From: Moringa oleifera
Lineage: Eukaryota; Streptophyta; Magnoliopsida; Brassicales; Moringaceae
Length of the DNA stretch: 64,000 bases
Reading direction: 5' to 3'
Assembly: GCA_021397835.1 (NCBI GenBank)
Contig: JAJFZO010000896.1
Coordinates: forward strand, 5,806,501-5,870,500
The position numbers were made by a program, and so were the translations under genes. The notes beneath the pieces were generated by a model. The model saw only the letters and a list, made by a program, of their open reading frames with translations, was not told the DNA's origin and did no database searches. Of the stretch, positions 48,795-62,436 are shown one piece after another; within the stretch, counting starts at the first letter, position 1, and the number at the start of each line of letters is the position of its first letter.

Positions 48795-51700
48795 TGCTGG
48801 TGTTATCAGGCGCTAACAACAATACTAAGGTAACATAGGGACTACTTAACTATTACTACAGGGCAGTTATAGGAGTCGATAAACACTTATGCTAGCATTA
48901 AGGGAGTTTAGCGATGACCACATGATAGTCGCTGGCATTGGGAGAGCCAAATGACTGTTCTAAAGCTATCGTTGACATTGGTTGATGCTAGCACCAACAT
49001 TAAAGGAACTCAGCAGTAACTTAGCTTTATCGAAATCATCACCTTCCCTGCTTCTATTGTAGTTTAGTTGTCGGTGTTGGTAGACGACGGCACCATATTT
49101 GGGGAACCTAGAGACTGGTATCAATACACGTTAGTGCCAGCACTAGAGTAACCCAAACCACAACCCAATGATAGCCGCTGAAGCTGGCAGGCATCTGCAT
49201 TGGGTTGCCCTAGCGATGGCCCAATAAATGCCATTGGCACATGAAAATGCGAGGGCAAGCACTAAAGCAGCCCAATGACAGCCTAGCAGGAGTAGTTGGC
49301 ATAAAAGGAACCCAATGACTGCTACGAGGAAGTCGCTTATGCTAGCAGATGCTCGTGCAAGCTTTGGAGGAACTCAATGACTACCTAACTACTTTTACAA
49401 TGCAGTTATTGGTGTCAGCGGACACGAGTGCCAACATAAAGGGAGCCTAATGACGTCCTAGTGATAGCCATCGATGTTAGGAGATGCCAACAATTACTAT
49501 TGGGTAGTCAATGACACAATTACATGCTAGCACCAGTATAAGGGGAGCTTAGCGATGACCGAGCAGTACTCATTGGCACTGGTAACAAATCTTCTCTGGG
49601 TACCCTAACGATAGCCTAATGGCAGTCGCTAGTGCAGGTAGATGCAAGGGCAAGCACTATAGGAGCTCAACGATGTCCTAGCAGCAGTGGTCAGCGCTGG
49701 GAGAGCCTAATGACTGCTACGTCGTAGTCATTCATGTTCGCAGATGCTCGCACGAGCTTTGGAGGAACCCAATGATTACCTAACTATTGCAGTAAGGAAG
49801 TCACTGAAATTGGCAGACGTTAATGCCAGCACTAAGGGAACTGAAGGACTACACAGCTATTGCTAACCCTATGACAATCACTAGAGTAGGGAAAGGCTAA
49901 TGATTGTAGTTGGCCAGTTGTCGACATTGGTAGATGCTAATGCCAACACTGAGTGATCCCAACGACTACCCAATGACAGCCATTAGTGTTGGTCAAATGC
50001 CAGCACTGCCTTCTTATTTTTGTAGTAGAATTGTTGGTCTTGTTAAATGCTAGCACCAACACTAGGGAGCCCATCGACAACCCATTATAGTTACTAGCAT
50101 TGGAAGAACCTAACAATTGCTGCTTGATAATCATTGATGGTGGTAGATGGCAGTGTCAATACTAAAATAGCTCAGGAATGACCTAGTGATAGTCAGTAGC
50201 CCTAGCAAACATTAGCACTATGTTCTCCTAGCAATGGCCTAGCTAGTCATTGTGCAAGTAAATGCGAGGGTATGCACTAGATGAGTCGAACGATGTCCTC
50301 GTAATAGTAATAGGCACTTAGAGAGACCAATGACTTTTATGGGGACGTCATTGATGCTGCTAGGCGGTCGTGCCAGCTTTAAGGGGACCTAACCATTGCC
50401 TAGTTATAGGTGTTGGCGCGAGGACTAAAGGAACGTAAGCGTTGCCCTACTATGACTATGAGGAGGTTGCTGATGTCAATAAATGCCAATGCTAGCACGG
50501 GGGTAGCCTAGCGGTGACCTAGTGACATTTACATGCATCCGGAAAGCCTTATAACTATTTATAGGTAGTTGCTGACATTAGCATACATTTGCCCTAAGTT
50601 CCCGAGAGATGGGCCAATGGCCATCATTAGCACAGAAAACGTGAGCGCAAGAACTTAAAGAGCCTAACGATGGCCTAGTAGCAGTAGTTGGCATCGAGAA
50701 AGCCCAAAGACTAATTCGAGGAAGTTGCTTATGCTCACAGATGCTCGCGCTAGCTTTGGGTGAACATAATAAATGTCTAGTTACCTCTGTAGGGCAATCG
50801 TTGGTGTCGGTAGATGCTAATGCTAGCATCGATGGAGTGTAACGATTGCTGCTGAGAGTTGTTAGCACTAGAAGAGTGCAACAAGTACTGCTGGTTAGTC
50901 ATTAATGCTAGTAGATGCTTGGAGCAGCATAAAGGAAGATTAGCAATGACCTAACGATAGTCCCTAGCACTGGAAGACATTTGCACTAAGTACCCCAACG
51001 ATGGCTCAACAGCAGTCATTGGTGCAGGTAGACTTGAGGATAAGCACTATGGGAGCTCAACAACCACCGGAGGGCCATTGTTGGTGTTGACAGATGCTCG
51101 ACTAGCTTTGGGGGAACCCAACGACTTCCTAGCTACTACTATCAGGTAGTTACTGGTGTTGACAGATGCTAAGGCTTGCATTAAGAGAATCCAAGAATTG
51201 CTAAGCCACTACTGCACAGCAGCTCTTAGTACTAATAGATGCTAGTACAAGCACCATGGGAGCCAAGGGACTACTCTATGATGGTCATTGGCTAAAGAGA
51301 GCCCAATAATTATAGCTAGGTAATCGGTGATGCTTGCAGATCCTAGCGCAAGCACAATGGGATCTTAGCGATAACTCAGTGGCAATCGTTGTAGCTAGCC
51401 GACATATGTACTGGTTCCTTTAACGATGGCCCAACGACAATTGCTAATGTAGGTAGACGTGACCGTAAACACTAAACGAGCCCAACGACAACCTTGTAGA
51501 AATAGTTGGCATTGGGATAGCCAAACAATGACTGTGAGAGATCCGCTAGTGTTGGCAAATACTTATGCCAGCTTTAGGGGAACCTAACTATTGTCCAACT
51601 ATTTTTGTGATGCAGTTCATAATGTAGGTAAATGCTAGAGCCAGCACCAGAGGAGCCCAGCAATGGCCCCATCATAATTGCTAGCGTTGAGAGACCTCAA

Positions 51701-53199
51701 CAACTTCTGCTAGGCAATCGCTAACGCTAGTAGATGGCTAAGCTAGCATTAGAGTAGCTCAGTAATGACCTAGAGTCAATCACTCACACTGGCAAACATC
51801 AACACTGGGTTCTCCTAGTAATGGCCAAGCAGCTACTATTGGCGTACGTAGACATAGGGGTAACCACACAAGGGGCCAACTGATGGCCTAGAAGTAGTAG
51901 TAAGCACTAAGAGAGCCAAACAAATTTTGTGAGGATGTTGCTTATGGAAGTGAACTTTTGCTCTAGCTTTGAGGGAACTCAACAGTTGCCCATCTATTGT
52001 TATGGGGTAGTTATAAGTGTTGGCACACATTGGCGCTAACATTAGAGGAACCCAAGGATTGCTTAGCTATTGCCACGAGGTAGTTGTTGGTGTTGATATA
52101 TAGTAATGCTAGCACTGAAGAGCATAAGAACAGCCTAATTACAGCCGCTGGCATTGAGAGGGCCTAACCACTACTGTTGGGCCATCATTGGTGTTGGTAG
52201 ATGCCAACATTAACACTATGAGAGCTTAGTGATAACCTAGTGGCAGTCGTTGACACTACCAACATCTACATTAGATTATCCCAATAATGGTTGAAAGACA
52301 ATCACTAACACAAGTAGACGCGAGGTTAAGCACTGAAAGAGCCCAATGATGGCCTAACAGTAATTATTAGCACTAGGAGAACCTAACGGCAGATGTGAAA
52401 AAGTTGCACGTGTTAGTAGATGCACGCGTCAACTTTGGGGAAACCCAACGACTGCCTAGCTACTACCATAGGGCAATCACTGATGTTGCTTGACGTTTGC
52501 GCTAGCATTAAAGGAATTAAAGGACTTACCAACAATTATTATGGGAAAGTTGCTGGTGTTGATAGACACTAGTGCTAGCAATAAGAGATCTTGGCGACGA
52601 CCCCAACAACTAACGCTGAGCAGTCATTGGCGCTGGTAGAGGCCAGTGCCTGCACTAAGGGAGCTAAGCAATGACAACCCAATGATAGTCATAAGTGTTA
52701 GGAGAGACCTATCACTGTTGCTGGGCAGTCATTGGCCTTGGCAAACATTTGCACAAGGTTCCTTAAGCGATGGCCAAGCAATAATCACACGAAACGGCAG
52801 ATGCGAATACAAGCATTAGAGGAGCCCAACGAGGGCCTGGCAGCTGTAATGGGTATTGAAAGAGCCCAACCACTATTACAGGGAAGTTGCTGATGTTGGC
52901 AGACAATTGGCCAACTTTGGTGGAAGCCAATGACTAACCAGCTAGTAATTGATGTTAATGAATGTGAGCGCATACTCTCGGGGAACAAGGGACTGCCCAA
53001 TTATTGCTATGAGGTAGTTTCTAGTGTCGATAAATGCCAATTCTATCGTCTAGTGAGTCTAGCAATGGCCCTATGGCAGTCATGGGCATTGGGAGAGCCT
53101 AACGACTAAGTTGAGTAGTCATTGACATTAGTTACAGCCAACGCCTCCACAAGAGTAGCTTAATAATTACCAATGATATTCGTTGGTGCTAGTAGACAC

Positions 53200-56100
53200 C
53201 TATACTTGGTTCCCCTAGCGATGGCCTAATGATAATCGCTAGCACAAGTAATTGCGAAGGCGAGCACTAGAGAAGCCCGATAATGGCCTAATAGTAATAG
53301 TTGGCATTGGGAAAGCCTAACGATTATTGTGAGATAGTCGTTAGAGCTAGCAAATACTAGCGCTAGCTTTAAGGGAACTTAACGACTGCCAGCTACTACT
53401 ACAACATAGCTGTTGTTATTGGCAAACACTGGTGTCAACATTAAAGGAACCCAAGGATTGCCTAGCTATTGCTACAAGGCAGTTCTTAGTGTCGATAAAT
53501 GTTAATGCCAGCATTGGAAGAGCTAGATGATGGCCTTACAGCAATAGTTGGCGCTAAAAGAGCCCAACAATTACTATAGGGAACCCAAATGACTGCCTTT
53601 TTACAACTTCATGGTAGTTGCTGCTACTAGTAAACGCTAGTGCCAGCCCCAAGGGCACACAAGGATGGCCCCATGATTGTCGTCGATGTTGTGAGACCCT
53701 AACGACCACTGCTAGGTAGTCACTCGCATTGTTTAAGGCAAGCATAGCACTAAAGGAGCTCAACAATGATAACTTGATGATAGTCATAGGTGCTAGGAGA
53801 GCTTTATGACTGCTATTGGGCAATTACTGGAGTTAGCAAACATCTGCATAAGGTTTCCCTAATGATGGCCAAGGGGTAGTTGCAAGCAAAGTGATATGCG
53901 AAGGCAAGCACTAAAAGAGCCCAACAACAGCTTATCAGCTCTAGTGGGTATTAGGAGAGCCTGACAATTGGTGTAAGGAAGTTACTAGTGCTGGCAAATG
54001 CTAACACCAGCCCTAAAAGGGCCAGGGATGGCCTCATAACAGTAGCAGGCATTATGAGAGCCCAAAGACTATTGCTATGCAGTCGCTGGCACTGTTTGAG
54101 GCTAATGCAACACTAAAGGGCTCAACGATGACTCTATGGTGGTTGCTAATGCTGGCAGACATTTGAGACGAGTTCCCTAACGATGGCCCAAGTATAGTTA
54201 CTAGCATCGATAGATGCAAAGGCAAGGACTTGTGGAGTAGAAACGATAACCTAATAGCAGTTATTGGCTCTAAAAGAGCCCAACAACTACTATAGGAAAG
54301 TCACTGCCACTTTGTAAGAACCTAATGACTGGCCAGCTACTATTGCGAGGTAGCTACTGGTGCTGGCAATCATTAATGCCAGCACTAGGGGATCCTAGGG
54401 ACTGCCCAACTACTTCTACAGGGTAGTTGCTGGTGTTGATAAATGCTAATGCTTACATTGAGGGAGCCCAGTGATATCTCCATGACAGTTGCTTGCGTTA
54501 AAAAGCCCAATGAAGTCTCCATGACAATCTCCATGATAGTCGCTGTTTGAGGCCACTGCTAGCATTAAGGGAGCTCAGCAATCACCTAATGGTAATCGCT
54601 GGTTCTGATAGACATTTTCCTTGAGTTCCCCCAACGATGGCCGAACAGTTATTGCTGGCACAAGTAGATATGAGGACAACCACTTGAAAAGCCCAATAAC
54701 GGCCTTGCAGTAGTAATTAGCACTAGGAGAGCCCAATGATTATTGCAACAAAGTCACAAGTGTGGGTAGATGCTGGCACCAACTTATGGGGAACCTAATG
54801 ATTTCCAAGCTATTGCTCTAAGGCAATTGCTTGTGTTGGTAGAAGCCAACAGTAACACTAGGGGAGCTTAGCGATGACCTAGTGGCACTTATTGACATTG
54901 GTAGAAATCTGCACTAGGTTCCCCTAATGATGGGTCAACGGACATCACTAGCGTAGGTAGACGCAAGAAGAAGCACAAAGAGAGCCCAATGAATGCAGGG
55001 AAAGCCATTGGTGGTGGGAGATGCTAGAGTCACCTTTGAAGGAACCTAATGTGTACCCTGCAACTACTACTGGGCAGCTGCTAGAGTCGATAAACGCTAG
55101 CGCGAGCATCCAGGGCATCTAGGGACTGCCTAAGCATTACTGCATGATAGTTGTTCGTGTTGGCAAAGGCTAATACCAACCCCAACGGAAGCAATGGACT
55201 ACCCCACTATTACTATGGGGTAGTTGCTGATGTTAATAGATGCTAATGCTAGCATTAAGGGAACCCAACAATGATCTCATGATAGTCGTTAGAGTTAGGA
55301 AAGCCCAACGACTCCTCTTGGGCAGTCATTGGCACTAGTAGATGCCAGTGTCATACTAAGGGAACCAAGAGATGAACCAATGGCAATCATTGGCATTGGA
55401 AAACATGTGCACTATGTTTCCCAAACGATGGCCAAACGGTGGTTAATAACATAGGTAGACATTACGGCAAGCCCCAATGATGGCCGAGTAACTATAGTGG
55501 TTATTGGGAGAGCCTAATGACTATTGCAGGGATGTTACTAGCGCTAAAAGAAGCTTATACTAGCTTTGGTGGAACCTAATTACAGCCAGACTACTACTGT
55601 TTGGTCATTGCTAGTGTTGTTAGGCACTAGCACCAACGTTAGGGGAACCGAAGGACTGCCTAACTATTACTATGACGCACTTATTGGTGTCGATAAATGC
55701 CAGTTCTAGCATCAGAGAGCTCAGTGACTCCTCCTGACAATCGTCGACATTGAGAGAACATAATGATTGCTGCTTGATAGTCATTGATGCTGGTAGAAGC
55801 CAACACCAGCAAGAAAGGTGCTCAGTGATGACCTAACAGCACTCGTTGATATTGACATGCATGAGAGCAAGGACGAAGAGAACCCAACGATTGTAAAATG
55901 AATAAGTTACTAATATTGGCAGATGTTAGTGCTAGCTTTAGTGGAACTTCAACGACTACTCAACTGCTACTAAAGGGTGGTAGCTCATGTTATTGATGCC
56001 AATGCCTGCACTAGGGGAACCCATGGACTGCCTAATTATTGTCACAGGGCATTCTCGATGTTAATAAACGCTAATTCTAGCACTAAGGGAGCCTAGCGAT

Positions 56101-57400
56101 GACTTCATGACAGTTATTGGCATTAGTAGAGCCCGACTGCATCTTGACAGTCATTAACATTGGTAATAGCCAATGCTAGCATTGACAAAGCTCAACGATG
56201 ACCTAGCGATAGTCGTTGACATTGGCAGACATCTACGCTTGGTTCCTCTAAAGATGGCCTAACAGTAGTTGCTAGCTGAGGTAGACATGAGGGCAAGCAC
56301 TAGAGAAACCCAATGATGACAAAATAGCAATAGTTGGCATTTGGAGAGCCCAACAATTGTTAGATAGTCGTTGGAGTTGACCAATGTTAGCGCCAACTTT
56401 AGGGGTACCCAACGACTATCGAGCCACTGTTGTGAGGTAGTTTCCAATGTTAGTAGACGCTAGCACCAGCACCGCGGGAACCCAAGGATTGCCTAGCTAT
56501 TATTGCAGGACAGTTGCTAGCATGAGCAGACACAATGTTATGCACTAGCAGAGAGAACATAATAGCCTAGCAGTAGTTGTTGGCACTAAGAGAGCCCCAT
56601 CGACTATGATAGGAAAGTCACTAGTGCTAACTGAAGCTAGTTCCACTTTTAGGAAATCCAACGCGGTCGAGCTACTGCTACAGGGTAGTTATTGGTGCTG
56701 ACAAACACTAATGCTAGCACTAGGGGATAATAAGGACTGCCCAGCTACTTCTGCGGGGCAGTTATTGGTGTCAATAAGTGCTAGTACTAACATTAGATGA
56801 GCCCAGCGACATCTCCATGATAGTTGCTAGCATTAGAGAGCCCAACGACATCTCCATGACAATCTTCACGATAGTCACTATTTAAGGCCAATGCCAGCAT
56901 TAAGGGAGCTTAGCAAGACCTTGTGGTAGTCGTTGGCATTGGCAGACATTTACACTAGGTTCCCCTAACGATGGCCCAATGATCATTATTGACATAAGTA
57001 GATGTGAGGATAAGCACTTGAGGAGGCTAACCACGGCCTTGTAGCAACAATTGGCATTGGGAGAGCCCAACGACAGTTACGAGGAAGTCGTAAGTATGGG
57101 TAGGCACTGGTGCCAACTTTTGGGGAACCTAACAATTGCCTAACTATTGCTGTAGGTAGTTGTACATGTTGGTAAAATCCAGAGCTAGCACTTGGGGAGC
57201 TTAGTGATGATTGAGCACCACCCATTGACACTAGCGAACATCTAAGCTAGGTTCCCCTAACTATGGCCCAGCAAACGTTGTTGGAGTAAACAAACACGAA
57301 GGCAAGAACTAGGAGTGCCTAATGACTGCAGGGAAAGCCATTAGTGCTGGTAAACACTAGAGTCAACTATAGGGGAGCCCAACTACCGTACCACTATTAT
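53200..57400. repeat. ~2.3-kb tandem duplication in satellite A
   Basis: Marker boxes recur at constant spacing: an ATCTCCATGAC box at about 54,475 and 56,813 (2,338 bp), AAGTGTGGGTAGATGC-like at about 54,747 and 57,088 (2,341 bp), and TGCAGGGAAAGCCATT at about 55,005 and 57,318 (2,313 bp). A third, single version lies at 38.1-39.3 kb. The outer limits are approximate. Confidence 0.65.
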
Positions 57401-58890
57401 AGGGCAGTCACTGATGTTGACAAATGTCAGCACCAATACCAAGGGAACCCAGGGCTACCCTACTACTACTCCGGGGCATTTCCTGGTGTTAATAGATACT
57501 AGTGCTAGCGTTGGGGGAGCTTAATGGAGCTCAACGACCACCTAATAATGATTGTTGGCGTTGGCAATCATTTGTACTAGATTCCGCTAGTGATGGCCCA
57601 ACAGTAATCGCTAGCGCAAGTAAACACTAATGCTAGCTTTAGGGTAATCACTCAAAGAGCCCAATGACTATTGTAGGGTTATTGCTGGTGCTCGTAGATT
57701 CTAGCGCTCACTTTGAGGGAACCCAATGACTACCCAGTTACTGTCAAAGAGAAGTTGATTTGTTGGCACATACCAATGCTAGCACAAGGGGAACGTAGGG
57801 TTAATAGCTATTGCTACGGGGTAATTATTGGTGTCGGTAGACACTAATGCTAGCATCGGGGGAGCCCAGCGATGACTCTATGACAATCGTTGGCATTGAG
57901 AGAACCAAACAACTACTACTATGTAGTCGCTGATGCTGGTAGAAGCCACTGTTAGCAATAGTGAAGCTAAGTGACAACCCTATGACAGTCGCTGATGCTG
58001 GCAAAAATCTTCATTAGGTTCCCACAATGATGGACAAGCGATAATTGCTAGCATAGGTAGATGCGAGGGCAAGCAATAAAGTAGCCCAATGATGGTCTAG
58101 TTGTAGTAGTGGGTATTGAGACAACCCAATGACAGTTGTGGGGCAGTCGCTAGTGCTTGTATACTCTAGCGCCAGCTTTGAGGGAACCCAATGATTGCTC
58201 TGCTACTACTATGTGTAGTTGTTGGTGTTAGCAAACACTAGCACTAGCACCAGAAGAACTCAAAGACTGCTTAGTTATTGCTGTGGGGTAGTTGCTAATG
58301 TCGATAGACATTAGTTCTAACACTAATGGAGCCCAATGATAGTAGTTGGCATTACAAGAAACTAATGACTACTGCTGGGTAGTCATTGACACTGGTAAAA
58401 GCCATGCCCAGCACTAAGGGAGCCTAATGATTACCCCATAGTACTTGTTACTATTGGCAAAAACCTACGCTAGGTTCCCTTAGTGATGGCTAGGGGGACG
58501 TCGCTGGTGCATGCAGACATGAAGGTAAATATTGAAAAAGCCCAATGGCTGTAGGGAAAATCACTGGTGCTGGTAAATGCTTAAGTTAACTTTTGGGGAG
58601 CCTACTGATTGCCTAACTGCCAACGCGATGGTAAGCACTAGAGGAGCCAACGTTAGCCTAACAGCAGTAGTTGGCATTGAGGGAGCCCAATGACTATTAT
58701 GGGCAAGTCACTAGAGCTAGCAAACACTACCGCCAACTTCGAGGGAACCCAAAGACTCCCTAGTTACAGTGGCAAAGCAGTTGCTGTTGTTGGAAAATGC
58801 TAGCACCCGCATGAAGTGAACCTAAGGACCACCTAGCTATTGCCATAGGATAGTTCTGTGTCAGTAGATGCTAGTACCAGCATTAGGGAA

Positions 58891-59359
58891 GCCTAGTGAT
58901 GACCTCATGATAGTCATTATCGTTGAGAGAGCCCAACGATTGTTGTTAGGGAGTCATTAATGCTTGTAAATACTAGCACCAACACTGGGGGAGCTTTGTG
59001 ATGACCCAACAATTATCATTGTTATTGGTAAACATCTTTGCTTGATCACCCCCCATGATGGCATAATGACAGTCATTGCCATAGGTAGACATAAGGATAA
59101 GCACTAGTGGAGCCCAACAATGGCCTAGCAATAGTAGTTGGCATTGGGAGAGCCTTATGACTTATACGAGAAATTCGTTGGTGCTGGTAGATGCTCCTGC
59201 CAATTTCAAGGGAAACCAACGACTGCCCAGCTACTACTTCAGGGTAATGGCTAGTGTTGGCAGATGTTGATGCCAGCATTAGGGGAACCTATAGAGTGCA
59301 TAATTATTGCTGCAAGGTAGTTGCTGGTATTGATAGGCACTAGTGCCAACATTATGGGA
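58891..59359. repeat. Representative satellite A unit (~469 bp)
   Basis: A well-preserved example of the middle-tier unit, given as a reference for phase. In order it holds: a ~38-bp module ending in CATTGGGAG-like sequence; a ~66-bp module ending GCACT-GGGGGAGC; a ~61-bp module ending at the TTCCC-like box (here decayed); a ~57-bp module ending in the AAGCACTAGTGGAG tract; a ~40-bp module with GTAGTTGGCATTGGGAG; a ~60-bp module ending at a poly-pyrimidine-like CAATTTCAAGGG; and two ~73-bp modules ending GCATTAGGGGAACC and ACATTATGGGAGC. The next unit restarts at 59,360 with the same GCTCAGCAATGATG motif, giving the 469-bp period directly. The modules share a CCCAACGA...GTCGCTGG core, so the unit probably arose from amplified shorter repeats. 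Confidence 0.8.
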
Positions 59360-60375
59360 GCTCAGCAATGATGCCATAAAAGTAATTGGCGTTGGGAGAG
59401 CCCAACAACTACAACTGGGTAGTCATTGGCACCAATAGAGGTCATCGTCATCACAAGGCCATCGCCATCATTGTGTTGGCAAACATCGATGTTAAGTTCC
59501 TTCATCGATGGCCTAATAACGGTTGTTGGCATAGGTAGACATAAAAGTAAGCACTAATGGAGCCTAACGACGACCTAACAACAGTAGTTGGCATTAGAAC
59601 AGCCCAGCGACTAGTGTAAGGAAGTTCCTGGTACTAACAAATGCGGAGGCAAGCACTGTGGGACCCCAACAATGACCTATCAGTAATTGTTGGTGCTGGG
59701 ATAGCCCAATGATTATCGAGAGGAAGTCATTAGTATTGGTAAACGTTAGCACTAGTTTTAAAAGGACCCAATGATTGCCCAGTTATTATTGTAGAGCAGT
59801 TATAGTTGTTAATAAATGCAAGCGCCAGCACTTGGGGAACCTAAGGATTACCAAGTTATTTTTACGGTGTAGTTATTAGTGTCCGTAAACACTAATGCTA
59901 GCATCGAGTGAGCCCAACAATGACCCAATGACTATCGCTGGCGTTGGAAGAGCCCAATGACTGCTGCCAGTAGAGCCCAATGCTATAACTAGTGTTAGGT
60001 TTGCCCAGTGATAGCCTAACAATAGTTGTTGGTGCAGGTAGATGCGAGGGCTAGAATTGCAATAGTTGTTAGTGCTAGGAGAGCTCAGCAATAGTTGCAG
60101 GGCAATTGTTAGAACTGACAGATGCCAGCACCAACTTTGTGGAAACCCAACGACTACTTATCTGCTACAGCACGACAATTGCTGGTATTGGTAGGCGCTA
60201 CAGCTAGTATTAGGGGATCCTAGGGAAACCCTAACTGTAGCAGTAATACAGTTGTTGGTATCAAGAGATTCTAGTGATAGCACTAAAGGGGCACAACGAT
60301 GACCCAATGGTAGTTGCTAGTGCTAGTACGCATCATTGTTGGGTTCCCCTTGCGATGGCCTAGTGGCAGTCGTTG

Positions 60376-60421
60376 GCGTAGCAGCAGCAGTAGTTAGCAT
60401 AGCAGCAGTAATAGTTAGCAT
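60376..60421. repeat. GCAGCA-rich double repeat
   Basis: GTAGCAGCAGCAGTAGTTAG followed by CAT, then AGCAGCAGTAATAGTTAGCA followed by T. These are two near-identical ~21-23-bp copies with short CAG runs, replacing a normal satellite A module. Probably replication slippage. Confidence 0.8.
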
Positions 60422-62115
60422 TGTGCTGGTGTTGATAGTCGCTAGAGCCAGCACCAAAAAAGCCCTATAATGTCCCTGTGATAGTCTCTAACATTAAGAG
60501 AGCCTAACAACTGCTGTTAGGTAGTTGCTGATGCTGGGCAGTTACTGATGCTGGTAAATAGCTTAGTGACAAACTAGTGACAATCGCTCATGTTAATAAC
60601 TTTAGCGCTGGGTTGGCACAATGACATTTACTAGCATAGAGAGATGCGTGAGCAAGCATCAAAAGAGTTAAACAATGGGTTAATAATAGTAGTTGGCATT
60701 GGGAAAGCCTAACAGTTTCTGCATAACAGTTGCAAGTGCTAACAAACACTTGTGCTAACTTTAAGGGAACCTAACGACTTTTGAGCTACTACTGTGGGGT
60801 AGTTGCCTGTGTTAATAGATGTTGAGGCCAACACTAGGGAACCTATGGATTACCTTACTGTGGGGCAGTTGCTGTTGTTGATAGACACTAGTGCTAGCAT
60901 CGAGGGAGCCCATCAATGACCCAATGATAATCGTAGGCATTGGAAGAGCCCAATGCTTACTGTTGTGCAATCATTGACGCTAGCAAACAACTTCACTAAG
61001 TTGCCTTAGTGATGGCCCAAACGCTGTTGCTGGCACAAGTAGACATGAGGGCAAGCATTTGAGGAGTCAAATGATGGCCTAGTAATAATAGTTAGTGTTC
61101 GAGGAGCCCAATGGTTGTTGTGGGGAAGTTGTTAGTGCTAATAGATGCTCACACTAGCTTTGAGAGAACCCAATGACTTGCTAGCTGCTTTCCAATGTAA
61201 TTGCTAGTGTTAGTAAATGCTTGTACCAACACCTAGGAAGCCTAGCTACGAGCCTATGATTGTCACTAACGTTAGGAGAGCACAATGACTACTATTAGGC
61301 AGTCACTAATGTTGGTAGATGCCATGGTAAGAACTAAGGAAGCTCAACGATGATCTGTTGTTGTCGTTGGCTTTGGTAATAATTTATGCAGAGTTCCCTC
61401 AACGATGGCCTAATGGTTATTGCTCGTATAGGTAGATCAAGTGCAAGCACTAGAGGAGTCCAACGCTGACCTAGCCATAGTTGTTTGCATTGGGAGAAAC
61501 CAACGATTATTGCGAGATAGTCGCAAGTGCTGGCAAATGCTCACACCAGCTTTTGAGGAACCCAGCCACTACTACAAGGTAGTTACTAGCCTTGGAAGAC
61601 GCTAACACTAGCACTAGGGGAACCCAGGGACTACCCAGCTATTTTTACGAGGCAATCGCTCGTGTTGGCAGGTGCTAGTGCTAGCACCGAGAGAGCCTAG
61701 TGATGATGTAATGACTTTCGTTGGCATTTGAAGAGCCCAATGACTACTGCTAGAAAGTGGCTGACAATGGCAAATGGCAGTGCCAACACTAAGGAGCTCA
61801 GAAATGACCTATGGTAGTGGTTGACGCTAACAAACATTAAAACTGGGTTACCTTAACGTCAATCACTAGTGCTTGTAGACTCGAGGGCAAGCACTAGAGG
61901 AACCCAACGATAACCTAACAGTAGTAGTTAGCATTGGGATAGCCCAAAGATTGCAATGGGGAAGTCATTAGTGCTCGATGATGCTCATGATAGCTTTTAG
62001 GGAACCCAACGACTACTAGCTATTATTGCAAGGCACTTGTCGATGTCGGCAGACATCAGTATAGGGCAGTTGGTATTGATAGATGCTAGTGCTAGCAATA
62101 AGGCAACCTAGCGAT

Positions 62116-62436
62116 AACTCCCTTAGCATGCTCGCTGGGTAATCTATCGAAGGACAATAACGAGGTTCTAGTTCATGTGAGGCACCTATGGCCTAGTCGG
62201 GACGCCTACTGTAACCTTACTCTTGGCCTTCTACCTTTACGGTGTCTGCTAAGGGCACTCGCGGCTTGCCTCCCATGCTCACAATTTGTACAATGCTGCT
62301 CCCTTTGCATGCTCGCAGGTTAGCCTCTCGAGGGACAATGACAAAGGTTTAACTCACGTGGGGTGTCCATGGCATGGCTAATACCTACTATGGCCAAATG
62401 TTAGGTCCTCCATCCATGCGATGCCTGCTAGAGGTA
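62116..62436. repeat. Small satellite B island (~1.8 monomers)
   Basis: Starts AACTCCCTTAGCATGCTCGC, then GGGTAATCTATCGAAGGAC, GGTGTCTGCTAAGGGCACTC and CTCCCATGCTCACAATTTG. It runs into a second partial monomer ending ATGCCTGCTAGAGGTA. The first complete monomer is of the same class as the first monomer of the 42.4-kb block. Both sides are satellite A. Confidence 0.88.

Larger units (their letters stand above)
48795..62115. repeat. Satellite A array, right segment
   Basis: About 13.3 kb of satellite A without a gene. It begins at TGCTGGTGTTATCAGGCGC, a phase equal to about 32,767 in the middle segment, and ends at GCTAGCAATAAGGCAACC followed by TAGCGAT. That is the same phase at which the middle segment meets satellite B. 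It holds a ~2.34-kb tandem duplication near 53.2-57.4 kb and a stretch near 59.4-62.0 kb colinear with 11.9-14.9 kb. Confidence 0.9.
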
